From NCBI RefSeq assembly GCF_021568775.1, contig NZ_JAKGSG010000025.1, positions 310,640 through 374,639 of the forward strand: a DNA stretch of 64,000 bases, in the 5' to 3' direction. Under the pieces are notes generated by a model. It saw only the letters and a program-made list of their open reading frames with translations, had not been told where the DNA came from and searched no databases. Below, one piece after another: positions 47,063 to 55,605 of the stretch (its first letter is position 1; each line of letters opens with the position of its first letter). Source of the stretch: Antribacter soli (GTDB lineage Bacteria > Actinomycetota > Actinomycetes > Actinomycetales > Cellulomonadaceae). Made by a program: the position numbers and the translations under genes.

Positions 47063-47965
47063 GTGGTGTTCCTCGAACCGAACGGCCCTGTTCTGATCAC
47101 CGATGGCGGCCTGGCGACCGAACTCGAGGCGCGCGGGCATGACCTCTCGGACCATTTGTGGTCAGCGCGGTTGCTGGTCGACGCCCCCGACGAGATCAAG
47201 GCCGCTCACCTGGCCTTCTTCCGGGCTGGCGCGGTGATCGCGACGACGGCGAGCTACCAGGCGTCGTTCGACGGGTTCGAGGCGCGCGGCATCGGTCGGG
47301 ACGATGCCGTACAGCTGCTGCGGCGCAGTGTCGAACTGGCCCAGGCTGCCCGCGATGAGATGGCCGGGGACGGGCGGGACCGCTGGGTGGCGGCGTCGGT
47401 CGGCCCCTACGGTGCGGCGCTGGCCGACGGATCGGAGTATCGAGGCCGATACGGGTTGAGCGTGGCCGACCTGGCAGCCTGGCATCGACCCCGCCTGGAG
47501 GTGCTGGTCGACGCGGGGCCGGACCTGCTTGCGCTCGAAACCATCCCGGACATGGACGAGGCCGAAGCGCTCATGACCGTGATCTCCGGGATCGGGATCC
47601 CCGTGTGGCTGACATTCAGCATCGTCGGCGACCGCACACGCGCCGGGCAACCGCTGGCCGAGGCATTCGCACTCGTACGGGATGCGCCCGAGGTCGTGGC
47701 GGTGGGTGTCAACTGCTGCGCCCCGTCCGACGTGTCGGCGGCGATCGCCACCGCCCGCGACGTCACCGGGAAGCCGGTGATCGTCTACCCGAACAGCGGC
47801 GAGGCATGGGACGCCCAGCAGCGCACCTGGGTGGGCACGTCGCAGCACTCCGCGCAGCAAGCACAACTGTGGGTCGCCGACGGGGCGCGGATCGTGGGCG
47901 GATGCTGCCGAGTACGCCCAGCCGACATCGACAACATCGCTCGTGCCGTGGCCGGCGCGGGCTAG
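47063..47965 (+). CDS. mmuM: homocysteine S-methyltransferase
   Basis: A 300-residue TIM-barrel protein that transfers a methyl group from S-methylmethionine or SAM to homocysteine. ITDGGLATELEARG starts the domain. The zinc ligands are the Cys in GVNCCAP and the CC pair in VGGCCR near the C-terminus. Also present are TTASYQASFDGF and ETIPDMDEAEAL. GTG start. The length and motifs match MmuM. Confidence 0.93.
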   Translation: MVFLEPNGPVLITDGGLATELEARGHDLSDHLWSARLLVDAPDEIKAAHLAFFRAGAVIATTASYQASFDGFEARGIGRDDAVQLLRRSVELAQAARDEMAGDGRDRWVAASVGPYGAALADGSEYRGRYGLSVADLAAWHRPRLEVLVDAGPDLLALETIPDMDEAEALMTVISGIGIPVWLTFSIVGDRTRAGQPLAEAFALVRDAPEVVAVGVNCCAPSDVSAAIATARDVTGKPVIVYPNSGEAWDAQQRTWVGTSQHSAQQAQLWVADGARIVGGCCRVRPADIDNIARAVAGAG

Positions 47966-48125
47966 CGGCCCCTGCCAGGCAGGCCGTCGAGCGCGGCATG
48001 GGCGAGCAGGCGCGCACATCGACGAGGCATGGGGGTCGGATGGAGCGCGGGTCGGGCGCATCCGGGCGCCGGTCGCGCGCCGAGCCGCACCGCGACGTCC
48101 CGGCGTGACCAGCCCGGCCAGCGTG

Positions 48126-48225
48126 TGAGCCAAAGCGTCTCCAATTCGTGTCCCGGAGGGTTCACGAACGGTGCTGTCGCAGGTCAGACCGTTATCACCC
48201 GGAAGCGAAGTACTTCTCGGTGTGA
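48126..48225 (+). repeat. interspersed hairpin repeat, copy B
   Basis: It aligns with copy A over ~100 bp, including CCAATTCG on the left and CGAAGTACTTCTCGGTGTGA on the right. The outer stem TTCGTG/CACGAA (48145-48168) is unchanged while the inner stem has become CCC/GGG, which preserves pairing. The remainder of 47966-48378 contains no gene. Confidence 0.5.
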
Positions 48226-48378
48226 CTTCAGGGGGTGGTCCCTGCGGGAAAGGCCTACTCCTCCCGAGCGATCCGGCGGGCGCCGCGGGCACGCGGCATC
48301 AGGGCCGTCATCCCTGGGCACTCGTGTCATACGGTGGGCGGCGACGGGTCTCCTCGCTGCGCCAGGCATGCTGTACCC

Positions 48379-48624
48379 ATGCCGAAGACCTTGCCCTCGG
48401 GCCCCACCGTGATCGACGACGACAGCGAGGTGCGCTTCGTCGCCGGGACCGACCAGTTCGCGATCCGTCTCAAGGACGGGCACCTGCACGTGCGCGCTAT
48501 CGACACAAGCGGCGGCGAGGCCCAGCTCGCCGTGATCCCGACGTCGCGCAACACCCTCAACCTGCAGATCGAGCACCCCGTCGCACCCGGGCCGGTGGCC
48601 GTGGAAGGGCCGGCGTTGCGCTGA
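48379..48624 (+). CDS. small hypothetical protein
   Basis: An 81-residue soluble protein with alternating polar and hydrophobic residues (SEVRFVAGTDQFAIRLKDGHLHVRAI and AQLAVIPTSRNTLNLQIE), suggesting a small beta-sandwich or barrel. I recognise no family. It starts with ATG at 48379 and ends 27 bp before the convergent NmrA-like gene. Confidence 0.5.
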   Translation: MPKTLPSGPTVIDDDSEVRFVAGTDQFAIRLKDGHLHVRAIDTSGGEAQLAVIPTSRNTLNLQIEHPVAPGPVAVEGPALR

Positions 48625-48651
48625 GCGTCCCGACCCGGCCGGCCAGTCGGG

Positions 48652-49551
48652 CTACCGGTGCCGCGACACCGGCAGAGCCCAGCTCAGGATGCCCGCCAGG
48701 ACCGTGCGCGCCGGTGTCGCGGCACGACCGATGAGGGTCTGGAGGGCAGGATCCGTGACGGCGTTCTCGCCGGCGCGTGAAGCACGGAACATCCCGAGCG
48801 TGAACTCGGCGACGCTCTCCGGCATACCGCCGTCCACGGCCTCGGCCTTCCACGCGTCGTCGTCGACCACGACGCGCTCGACCGGGCTGCCGGTCTGCTC
48901 GCTGACGATCCGGGCGACGTCTGCGAAGTCGAGCAGCTCGGGGCCTACGAGTGGAGAGGTAGCGCCGCTGAGCTCTCGGTGCTCGGTCAGCACCGCTGCG
49001 GCCGCCTCGGCCAGGTCGTCGTGCGCCGTCCAGGAGACCGGGCCGTCCGCGGGCAGACGCAGCTCGCCCGACCGCAGCGCGGCGGGCACGAAGAGCTCGA
49101 ACGCGCCTGCGTAGAAGCCGTGGCGCAGCGACGTCCAGGCGACGCCGTGCGCCGACGCCCGCTCGGCGAGGTAGGCCTCGGACTCGGCGTGGTTGCGCCC
49201 CGGCGTGAAGGAGGAGGACGGCGAGGCCATCTGGTGGCTCGTGTACAGCACCCGCCGGGCTCCCGACCGCACGGCTGCGTCCAGCCCTGCCCGAGTGGCC
49301 CGGACGAACTCCCGCGGGTCCCGGATGCTGGGTGACACGACGAGCACCTGGTCAGCGCCTTGGAGCGCGTGGTCCAGCTCAGCACGGTCTGTGAAGTCAC
49401 CGGCACGGACACGGACCCCGCGTTCGGCGAGGTGGGCCGCCTTGGCGACGTCTCGCACGCTCACACCGACAGTGTCGGCGGGAACGCGCTCGAGCAGCCT
49501 GTCGACGATGCGGGCGCCGAGGCGGCCCGTGGCTCCGGTCACGATGATCAT
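48652..49551 (-). CDS. NmrA/QorB-like NAD(P)H-binding protein
   Basis: A 299-residue atypical SDR. The N-terminus IIVTGATGRLGARIV is the dinucleotide-binding motif; VLVVSPSIRDP, VLYTSHQMASPSSSFTPGRNHAESE and TSLRHGFYAGAF are typical of QorB/NmrA-like quinone reductases or redox sensors. It is divergent from a TetR gene (49639) with 87 bp between them, so the TetR protein probably controls it. Confidence 0.88.
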   Translation of the reverse strand: MIIVTGATGRLGARIVDRLLERVPADTVGVSVRDVAKAAHLAERGVRVRAGDFTDRAELDHALQGADQVLVVSPSIRDPREFVRATRAGLDAAVRSGARRVLYTSHQMASPSSSFTPGRNHAESEAYLAERASAHGVAWTSLRHGFYAGAFELFVPAALRSGELRLPADGPVSWTAHDDLAEAAAAVLTEHRELSGATSPLVGPELLDFADVARIVSEQTGSPVERVVVDDDAWKAEAVDGGMPESVAEFTLGMFRASRAGENAVTDPALQTLIGRAATPARTVLAGILSWALPVSRHR

Positions 49552-49638
49552 GGTCGTCCTTTGCGGTGGATCAATGGTTCGACAAATACGCTACCACTGG
49601 TCGGATCATCGGAAACACTCTCCTGATATCGTTGATCC

Positions 49639-50355
49639 GTGCCGCGCCGACCAACACCCACCCGGACCGACAGCCGCTCCGCGGTCATCGAGGCCGCCGC
49701 TCGCCTCCTGCACGACCAGGGCGCGGGCGCGGTCACCACACGCGCCGTCGCGCAGGCCGCCGGCGTGCAGCCGCCCACGATCTTCCGGCTGTTCGGCGAC
49801 AAGGACGGGCTTCTCGAAGCCGTCGCCGAACACGTGCTGGCGGGCTACGTGGCGGACAAGACCGTGGCCGTCACCACCGAGGACGGCGACCCTGTCGAGC
49901 ACCTCCGCGCCGCGTGGCACACGAACATCGACTTCGGCCTCGCCAACCCCGACCTGTACGGCCTGCTCGTCACGCCCGGACGGCTCCAGCAGTCGCCGGC
50001 GATGGCCACGGGCAACGACGTGTTCCGCACCAGGGTCGCCCGCGTCGCCGCCGCCGGACTCCTCCGGGTCTCCGAGGCCCGCGCCGTCGACATGCTCCGC
50101 GCCGCCGGCAACGGCGTCGTGCTCACCCTCCTGACCCAGCCCGAAGCGGGACGCGACCCCGCGCTCGCCGACGCCCTGCTCGATGCGGTCATGGCCCGGA
50201 TCCTCACGACCGCACCCGCGCCTCCGACATCGGACGCCGCGACGCTGGCCGTCGCGCTCCGCGCGGCCGTGCCGGAGCTTCCGGCGCTGACCGAGGCCGA
50301 GCGCGGGCTCATGTCCGAATGGCTCGCGCGCGCGATCGAGCGCCTCCAGGGCTGA
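49639..50355 (+). CDS. TetR-family regulator
   Basis: A 238-residue protein starting with GTG. The HTH is AVIEAAARLLHDQGAGAVTTRAVAQAAGVQPPTIFRLFGDKDGLLEAV. The ligand domain is Ala-rich and helical. It is divergent from the NmrA-like gene, and no strong operator was found between them. Confidence 0.9.
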   Translation: MPRRPTPTRTDSRSAVIEAAARLLHDQGAGAVTTRAVAQAAGVQPPTIFRLFGDKDGLLEAVAEHVLAGYVADKTVAVTTEDGDPVEHLRAAWHTNIDFGLANPDLYGLLVTPGRLQQSPAMATGNDVFRTRVARVAAAGLLRVSEARAVDMLRAAGNGVVLTLLTQPEAGRDPALADALLDAVMARILTTAPAPPTSDAATLAVALRAAVPELPALTEAERGLMSEWLARAIERLQG

Positions 50356-50439
50356 GCGGCGGACGACCGAGAGCGAGAGGCGCCCCGGCCGGCTCAACGG
50401 TTCGGGCCGTCCGTCGAGCGGGCCTTTCGGTGGCCCTCC

Positions 50440-51387
50440 CTAACGGGCGAAGCTCGGTTCCGCCGCCTCCAGTCGCGGTGCCGCGACGCCCAGCCGGCGC
50501 GCTTCCGCGAGAGTGTCCCGGCAGACCTCCCGTGGCTCCTCGGCCTCGGGGTCGGAGTGCATCTCGAGGCTCAAGCGCGCCGGCGCGACATGAGCGGTCA
50601 GCCAGGCGAGCACTGAGGCCGTCAGCCAGGTCGGTGCGCGCATGGGCAGCACGCTGCCTCGATGGCGCCGCAGGTCGACACCGCGCGCCTCGAGGAGCGG
50701 CAGCAGCTCACGGCTGGCCAGCAGCGCTTCGCGCAGGTCGCGCCGCGCTCCGGCCAGGTCGGCCAGCGAACCCAGCCTCAGGCCCTGCGAGTGCACGCCG
50801 GCATCCGCCGCGAAATGGATCCACAACCAGCCGCGGAGGTCGGGCTGCTCCAGGATCCGGAACCCGGCCTCGCGAAACAGTTGGCGCACGGTCCGCTCGC
50901 GTTCGGTCGGGGGCGTGCCGAAGGTGCCGAGGATGACCGACGGCAGTATTACCGCGCGGAGCACGCCGTTCTCGCCGAAGCCGCCACCGGATTGCGGAAA
51001 GCCCCAGGCGACCTGGTCGGGGGGAAGCGTGCCGATCGCGTCCAGTGGCTCGGCCCAGACGTTGCTGAAGACCAGCACCAAAGCCTTGCCGATGCGCGGC
51101 GCCAGGAAGGCCGCCGCCTCCGCGAGGCGGTAGTGCTGCACGCTCAGCACGATCAGGTCGAAGTCGTGGTCCGGTTCCAGCTCCTCGCGGTAGCGCACCG
51201 GCCACTTCTCGACAACGCGCTGCCTCCACACCGGCCGCCGGGTGTCGAGCAGATCGAGGTCGACCGCCTCCCCGTACGCCGCCGCGCGGCCCGGCCGGAC
51301 GTAGAACTCGACGTCGTGCCCGGCCCGTTCCAGGGCCCAGCCGTTCACGGTGGCGATCACGCCTCGTCCGAACATCAGGATCTTCAT
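50440..51387 (-). CDS. ketopantoate reductase (ApbA/PanE)-family dehydrogenase
   Basis: A 315-residue protein. MKILMFGRGVIATVNGWALERAGHDVEFYVRPGRA is a Rossmann N-terminus with GxGxxA-like turn, and LIVLSVQHYRLAEAA and SGGGFGENG resemble the family. The usual C-terminal KPN-type catalytic region is weak, so the substrate may not be ketopantoate. It is controlled most likely by the divergent TetR at 51478, whose two operators lie just upstream of its ATG. Confidence 0.82.
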   Translation of the reverse strand: MKILMFGRGVIATVNGWALERAGHDVEFYVRPGRAAAYGEAVDLDLLDTRRPVWRQRVVEKWPVRYREELEPDHDFDLIVLSVQHYRLAEAAAFLAPRIGKALVLVFSNVWAEPLDAIGTLPPDQVAWGFPQSGGGFGENGVLRAVILPSVILGTFGTPPTERERTVRQLFREAGFRILEQPDLRGWLWIHFAADAGVHSQGLRLGSLADLAGARRDLREALLASRELLPLLEARGVDLRRHRGSVLPMRAPTWLTASVLAWLTAHVAPARLSLEMHSDPEAEEPREVCRDTLAEARRLGVAAPRLEAAEPSFAR

Positions 51388-51414
51388 GCTGCACCTCGAT
51401 GGGTTAGGCTCAAA

Positions 51415-51431
51415 CTGGAGATCATCTCCAG
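51415..51431. promoter_or_regulatory. TetR operator 1 (GGAGAT-ATCTCC type)
   Basis: CTGGAGATCATCTCCAG is a perfect 17-bp palindrome 27 bp upstream of the reductase ATG. Confidence 0.75.
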
Positions 51432-51440
51432 TTCTAAAAT

Positions 51441-51457
51441 ATGGAGATTATCTCCAT
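51441..51457. promoter_or_regulatory. TetR operator 2 (GGAGAT-ATCTCC type)
   Basis: ATGGAGATTATCTCCAT is a perfect 17-bp palindrome with the same core as operator 1. Their centres are 26 bp apart, and it lies 20 bp upstream of the TetR ATG. Paired sites suggest co-repression of both divergent genes. Confidence 0.75.
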
Positions 51458-51477
51458 TTGTCAACGAGAGGTATCGC

Positions 51478-52077
51478 ATGAACGCCGCCAAGCCGCTGCG
51501 GGCCGACGCCCGGCGCAACCGCGAGGCCCTGCTCGCCGCGGCCCGGGAGGTTCTCGACGCCGGGGACTTCTTCGACCTGCGCTTCGACGACTTCGCCGGG
51601 CTGGCCGGCGTGGGCACCGGCACGCTGTACCGCCACTTCCCCACTCGGGAGGCGCTGGCCGAGGCGGTCTACCACGAGGAGGTCGCCACGCTGAGCGACC
51701 GCGCCCGCGACCTGCGGGCCACGCTGCCCGCGGAGGAGGCCCTGGCGGCCTTCCTGCGCGGCATGGTCGACCACATGGATGCCTACCAGGGCCTCGCCCG
51801 GACGCTGGCCACGCTCATGGCCACCCGCTCGGGTGCGCTCGCCGACGGCGGTCAGGCACTGGAGGAGGCTGTCGGAGACCTGGTGGCCGACGCCGTGCGA
51901 GACGGTACCGTCCGCGCCGACGTGGACGCCGGTGCCGTCATGATGGTGCTGCACGGCATCGGCGCGGCCCACGACCACCGCCCCGACTGGCGAGCCGAGG
52001 CCGACGGAGTCATCACCCTCCTGCTGGACGGGCTGCGCCGGCAGCCTTCACCGAAATGCATCGAGGGCACCGCCTGA
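51478..52077 (+). CDS. TetR-family repressor with paired operators
   Basis: A 199-residue protein. The HTH is ALLAAAREVLDAGDFFDLRFDDFAGLAGVGTGTLYRHFPTREALAEAVY, with the SBP56/AcrR-type C-terminal domain. GAGAGG precedes the ATG. The two identical-core palindromes in the 90-bp divergent region are its probable binding sites. Confidence 0.93.
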   Translation: MNAAKPLRADARRNREALLAAAREVLDAGDFFDLRFDDFAGLAGVGTGTLYRHFPTREALAEAVYHEEVATLSDRARDLRATLPAEEALAAFLRGMVDHMDAYQGLARTLATLMATRSGALADGGQALEEAVGDLVADAVRDGTVRADVDAGAVMMVLHGIGAAHDHRPDWRAEADGVITLLLDGLRRQPSPKCIEGTA

Positions 52078-52237
52078 ACGCAGAGTCAAGGTTGGGGCGC
52101 CGCATAGGTGCAGACGTGGTCGGTGGGTGGCGGAACTTGTCACGATGTAGCGGTCATGGCTAGTGCTCCGCCCCCGATACGTCGGCTCGGTAAGGCGGTT
52201 CAACGATGCCGATCAGGGTCATTGCCCGCCCGAAGCT

Positions 52238-52879
52238 TCATCTGGAGATGGTGGGGCGTGTCCGGCTCCAGGCGTCGTCGGTGGTGCAGCTGATGGCGAA
52301 GTCGGCGACGTCTTGCCGTGGGACGGCGATCCCGCCCGGTGGGTTGGAGCCGTCTTCGACTCGGAAGGTGCCGGTTGCGTCGTCGTCGGTGAGCCGTGCG
52401 GGGCGTACGAAGGTCCAGTCCAGGTCGCTGGCCTCGATGACTGCTTCCATGCGGCTCATGTCGTCATAGGTGTCCCGCATCACCGGGACGAGAAACGTGC
52501 GGTACCACCAGGGGTGGTTCGGGTCGTCGTCCCGCACACCGCTCGAGGTGATGCCGATGAACCGTCGTGGACCGGTTGTCGCGGTCGCGGTGACGATAGC
52601 GGTGCCGACGCTCTCGTACAGACCATTCGATGTGCGTCCGGACGGGCCGATCGCCGAGATGATGACGTCGCCAGGGCGAAGGATCCGCTGGAGGGATGCG
52701 GAGTCGCGGGCATCCGCGGCGGTGATGTCGAGGCCGGGGCGGGGTTCGATGCCTGCTCGCGCGGGTGACCGGACGACAGCAAGTGTCTTGTGGCCGGCGC
52801 GGAGGGCGGCGTCGAGGATGAGGCGGCCTGTGCGACCGCCGGCGCCGAGGACGGCGATACGCAAGGGTCCGTTCGACAT
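52238..52879 (-). CDS. NAD(P)H-binding (NmrA/SDR-a5-like) protein
   Basis: A 213-residue protein. IAVLGAGGRTGRLILDAALRAGH is the nucleotide-binding loop, with VISAIGPSG, FIGITSSGVRDDDP and WTFVRPARLTDD also present. This is the flavin reductase/NmrA-like group. It follows a two-helix membrane protein gene (52974-53189) on the same strand, and both lie downstream of the 42-bp palindrome and divergent TetR gene. Confidence 0.88.
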   Translation of the reverse strand: MSNGPLRIAVLGAGGRTGRLILDAALRAGHKTLAVVRSPARAGIEPRPGLDITAADARDSASLQRILRPGDVIISAIGPSGRTSNGLYESVGTAIVTATATTGPRRFIGITSSGVRDDDPNHPWWYRTFLVPVMRDTYDDMSRMEAVIEASDLDWTFVRPARLTDDDATGTFRVEDGSNPPGGIAVPRQDVADFAISCTTDDAWSRTRPTISR

Positions 52880-52973
52880 GGGTGGGTTCTCCTTGTCTGT
52901 GATGGGCCTGTGGGTGGGTCTGTGATGTGGTTGGGTGCGTGGATCCTGGGTTTGCAGCTCGGGCCTTCCGGCG

Positions 52974-53189
52974 CTATTCCTCGATGTCGGCCGCCTTGCG
53001 CGGGAGCAGAGGGACGGCCAGGAGGCAGAGCGCGACGATGGCCAGGACGACGATCAAGGTGATGGTCATCGCCGAGATGCTTCCGGAGGCGACGATCAGA
53101 TCCATGACATCGGCCAGGAGCACAACCATCAGGGTCAGCCAGAGTCCTCGCGTTCCCGTTGTCGGGGCGGGTGATGCGATGTGGGTCAT
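52974..53189 (-). CDS. small two-helix membrane protein
   Basis: A 71-residue protein with two hydrophobic helices (GLWLTLMVVLLADVMDLIV and MTITLIVVLAIVALCLLAVPLL) and a short charged tail. The family is unknown. Its promoter region carries the large palindrome, so it is probably the first gene of a TetR-controlled two-gene operon with 52238-52879. Confidence 0.6.
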   Translation of the reverse strand: MTHIASPAPTTGTRGLWLTLMVVLLADVMDLIVASGSISAMTITLIVVLAIVALCLLAVPLLPRKAADIEE

Positions 53190-53217
53190 GGCGGGGCTCC
53201 TCGATGACGATGGTGAA

Positions 53218-53259
53218 CGAACACGATCGTAGCGAACATGTTCGTTACGATTGTGTTCG
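53218..53259. promoter_or_regulatory. 42-bp near-perfect palindromic operator
   Basis: Two 21-base arms with 19 matches meet at a central CGAACATGTTCG. The arms contain GAACACGATCGTA and TACGATTGTGTTC. It lies 20 bp before the TetR ATG and 28 bp before the divergent membrane gene, and could bind two TetR dimers. Confidence 0.72.
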
Positions 53260-53279
53260 ACGTTGCTATGATCTGGTTC

Positions 53280-53972
53280 ATGCCTCGAACAGAACCCGTC
53301 AGCCGGCGGGAGCGGCCCGCCAAACCAGCACTCTCACGTGCGGCCATCGTGGATGCCGCGCTCCGCGTCATCGAGCGCGAGGGGGCTCACAAACTGACGA
53401 TGCGCCGACTCGCCACCGAGCTGGACACCGGACCCGCCTCTCTGTACGTGTATGTGAAGAACACGACAGAGCTGAACGCGCAGCTCATCGACCGACTCCT
53501 CGCGGAGCTCGATCTGTCCTGGGACGGGGCCGAGTCGTGGCGCGAACGCTTGCACCGGGTCCTCTCGGACTACTCGGCCCTCCTGGCACGTCGCGCGGAA
53601 CTGGCGAATGCAGCGCTGCATGTGTGGCCAGACGGCCCAAACTATCTCGACCTGGTCGAGCTGGTAGTGCGGCTGCTTCTCTCCGCCGGGGTGTCCGAGC
53701 AGACCGCGGCCCGCTCAGTCGACCTGCTCCTTCAGCATGCGACCGCCTCTGCGGCGGAGTGGACCGCCCATGCGCGCGAGGAGGGACAAGACATCGCCGA
53801 CCTCACCGGCACGCTCGCCGGCGCGGACCCGACCAGGCACCCCACCCTGACAGCTCTCGGGGCATCCATCTTCACCGAAGGCAGCCACCTCGAGCGCAGC
53901 CGCTGGGCAATCGATACGTTGATCGACGGCATCCTCGCCGGCCCTGGTCGCCGGAGAGCGACAAAGCCCTGA
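53280..53972 (+). CDS. TetR-family regulator (TetR_C class)
   Basis: A 230-residue protein. The HTH is AIVDAALRVIEREGAHKLTMRRLATELDTGPASLYVYVKNTTEL, followed by a TetR_C-like domain. The ATG at 53280 is used because an earlier in-frame ATG at 53238 lies inside the palindromic operator. Repeat copy C begins 2 bp after its stop. Confidence 0.92.
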   Translation: MPRTEPVSRRERPAKPALSRAAIVDAALRVIEREGAHKLTMRRLATELDTGPASLYVYVKNTTELNAQLIDRLLAELDLSWDGAESWRERLHRVLSDYSALLARRAELANAALHVWPDGPNYLDLVELVVRLLLSAGVSEQTAARSVDLLLQHATASAAEWTAHAREEGQDIADLTGTLAGADPTRHPTLTALGASIFTEGSHLERSRWAIDTLIDGILAGPGRRRATKP

Positions 53973-53973
53973 G

Positions 53974-54046
53974 GGCCATGCCCGGCACCGAGCCCGTAAA
54001 GGCGTGTCCAATTCGTGTCACCCCAAGGGGTCACGAACTCGTTCCC
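53974..54046 (+). repeat. interspersed hairpin repeat, copy C (left half only)
   Basis: GGGCCATGCCCGGCACCGAG through GTCACGAACTCG matches the left ~65 bp of copy A nearly exactly, including the stem TTCGTG...CACGAA (54013-54038). The right half present in copies A and B is absent; unrelated coding sequence follows directly, so this is a junction. Confidence 0.6.
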
Positions 54047-54443
54047 TCTGGCACCGTTCACCATCCCCGAAGAAAAGCACGACCAGTGGCTGTGGGCCGT
54101 GCACGGCGAGCGCCTCGCCGACCAGTACACCGGCCTGGTCGGGGACATCGCGCACCTGGTCATCACCCACGCCCTACGGGGCCGCGACCTTCCGCTCGCC
54201 CGCCGGGCCTGCGAGACCTGGCGCGCCGCGGACCCGGGCTGCGAGGCCCTCGCCAAGGACCAGGCGCTCCTGGAGGTCGCCGACGACCACCCCGAGAAGG
54301 CCAAGGAGATCGCCGAGGAGCTCTGGACCCGGTTCGATGACGAGATCGCGCCCACCGAGCCCGGCGCACGGTCGGCGGCGATCGACGCCGCACATGCAGC
54401 CGCGAAGAAGGCGGCCTTGGCGGCGCAGAGCCACCAGGAATGA
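54040..54443 (+). pseudogene. 5'-truncated BTAD-like activator-domain gene
   Basis: From about 54047 the frame reads LAPFTIPEEKHDQWLWAVHGERLADQY, LVITHALRGRDLPLARRACETWRAADP and AAAKKAALAAQSHQE, an all-helical, TPR/BTAD-like C-terminal region as found in large LysM- or SARP-related proteins. The beginning of the gene is missing; the frame simply emerges from repeat copy C. A deletion or insertion ended by the repeat is the likely cause. Confidence 0.6.
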
Positions 54444-54539
54444 CCTCCGTCAGCGCTGCCCGAGAAGGTCTCTCAGCCACGCGCGAATCGGCAACTGCCT
54501 GGCCTCGATGCTTCGCAAGTGAGGTGACCAAAGACATGG

Positions 54540-54610
54540 GAAAGGTGCTCTGACCTGCAAGGATGCTGTTGTCGAGACAGCATACGGAGCGCAGGATCGG
54601 AGCACCTTTC
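54540..54610. mobile_element. 71-bp inverted-repeat mini-element
   Basis: Perfect 11-bp terminal inverted repeats GAAAGGTGCTC and GAGCACCTTTC bound 49 bp. Inside lies a second hairpin, ATGCTGT...ACAGCAT. The size and structure fit a MITE-like remnant or the fused ends of an insertion sequence. It sits next to an IS5-type transposase fragment. Confidence 0.45.
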
Positions 54611-54639
54611 TGGTGGGCGAGGATGTCGCGTCGGACAAC

Positions 54640-55060
54640 CGTTTGGTCGTCAGCCCGCCACGCGACCGGCCGAGCCCGTGATCGGCCGACTCCCGCCGGG
54701 CCGGGCCGTGCGGCGGCTCGGCCTGAGCGTCGGGGTCGCGGCGGGCACCGGGACCGCGTGCTGGTGAGCGCGGCGACTGTCGAATCCACGCTCAGCCCCC
54801 AGTCAATCAGGCCCGCACCGTCGGCCTGCGTGCGCAGCCGGTCGGCCAGCACGTCCCACGAACCGTCCAGCTGCCAGTCCCGGAACCGGGAATCCACGCT
54901 CGGCCAAGTCCGGTACTCGACCGGCACTGTCCCGCACGGGCAACCGGCGCCCTGGCCCTGGGAGACCGCCTGGGCCGACCTGTCCACCCGGGTCTGCGGA
55001 CCGCCGCTCGCACCGACGTCCTGACCACCCCGCCGGAAACGGCACGACGCACCAACACCT
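54640..55060 (-). pseudogene. IS5-family transposase remnant
   Basis: The minus strand reads EYRTWPSVDSRFRDWQLDG, SWDVLADRLRTQADGAGLIDWGLSVDSTV, matching the N-terminal region and first catalytic Asp (DST) of IS5-family transposases. After this the frame shifts to a neighbouring one (AHQHAV, then GLGRSRGGLTTK-like residues near 54650). Start and C-terminal catalytic residues are missing. 55061-55175 contains nothing clear. Confidence 0.65.
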
Positions 55061-55175
55061 GGAACGACCTGGCAGCGAGGCGAGGGACTCACCCATGCCC
55101 CTGCAATCGGCGATCCACCATCAGCGAACCCGCGGACTCAGACCCTGCCCATTCGTGGATCGAGGCATAGTTCCC

Positions 55176-55583
55176 CTACTCAAGCGAGAACCCGCCATCT
55201 CCAGTCGCGAGTGTGTACGCGACAGCTGCGACGACCGCGAGCACAGCAAGGATCAGCAACAATCCGAGGCCCTTGACGATGAATACGCTGAGATTCCACC
55301 TGCGCGCGCGGACGACTGTTCCCGCTGTCAGGTTCTTCGCCTTATCAACCGTCACCAGCCCATTGCGTGATTGTCGACCGGTCACTTCTACGACATCGCC
55401 GTTGTTGATCGAGCCGCCGCGGTAGTACTTAGCTCGCATCTCGACGGCCACCCTCGGCAGGGGTTTGCCTCCAGGACCGTAGCGTTCCAACCTGAAGTTC
55501 CAGACGAGTGTCTGTCGCTTCCTGAAGACGCCGGATTCGGTCCTTGGGACGTATCCAGAGACCTTCCCTTTGTATGTGGGCAT
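55176..55583 (-). CDS. tail-anchored one-TM protein of the HDP-repeat cluster
   Basis: A 135-residue protein starting with ATG behind AGGAG. The N-terminal ~95 residues are beta-rich (VSGYVPRTESGVFRKRQTLVWNFRLERY, GDVVEVTGRQSRNGLVTV) and suggest an OB-like or NfeD-like barrel. One transmembrane helix follows (FIVKGLGLLLILAVLAVVAAVAY), then a short outer tail. It is the third of three same-strand genes; the preceding gene ends 22 bp upstream. The function is unknown. The codon pattern is less extreme than neighbours (AT-containing third positions), suggesting acquisition. Confidence 0.72.
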   Translation of the reverse strand: MPTYKGKVSGYVPRTESGVFRKRQTLVWNFRLERYGPGGKPLPRVAVEMRAKYYRGGSINNGDVVEVTGRQSRNGLVTVDKAKNLTAGTVVRARRWNLSVFIVKGLGLLLILAVLAVVAAVAYTLATGDGGFSLE

Positions 55584-55605
55584 TGAGATATCTCCTATAG
55601 CCGGG

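Noticed and set aside
49568..49638. GGATCAA ... TTGATCC arms between the NmrA-like and TetR genes
   Set aside because: The 7-bp arms are 57 bp apart and one overlaps the start region; chance is likely and no compact palindrome exists there.
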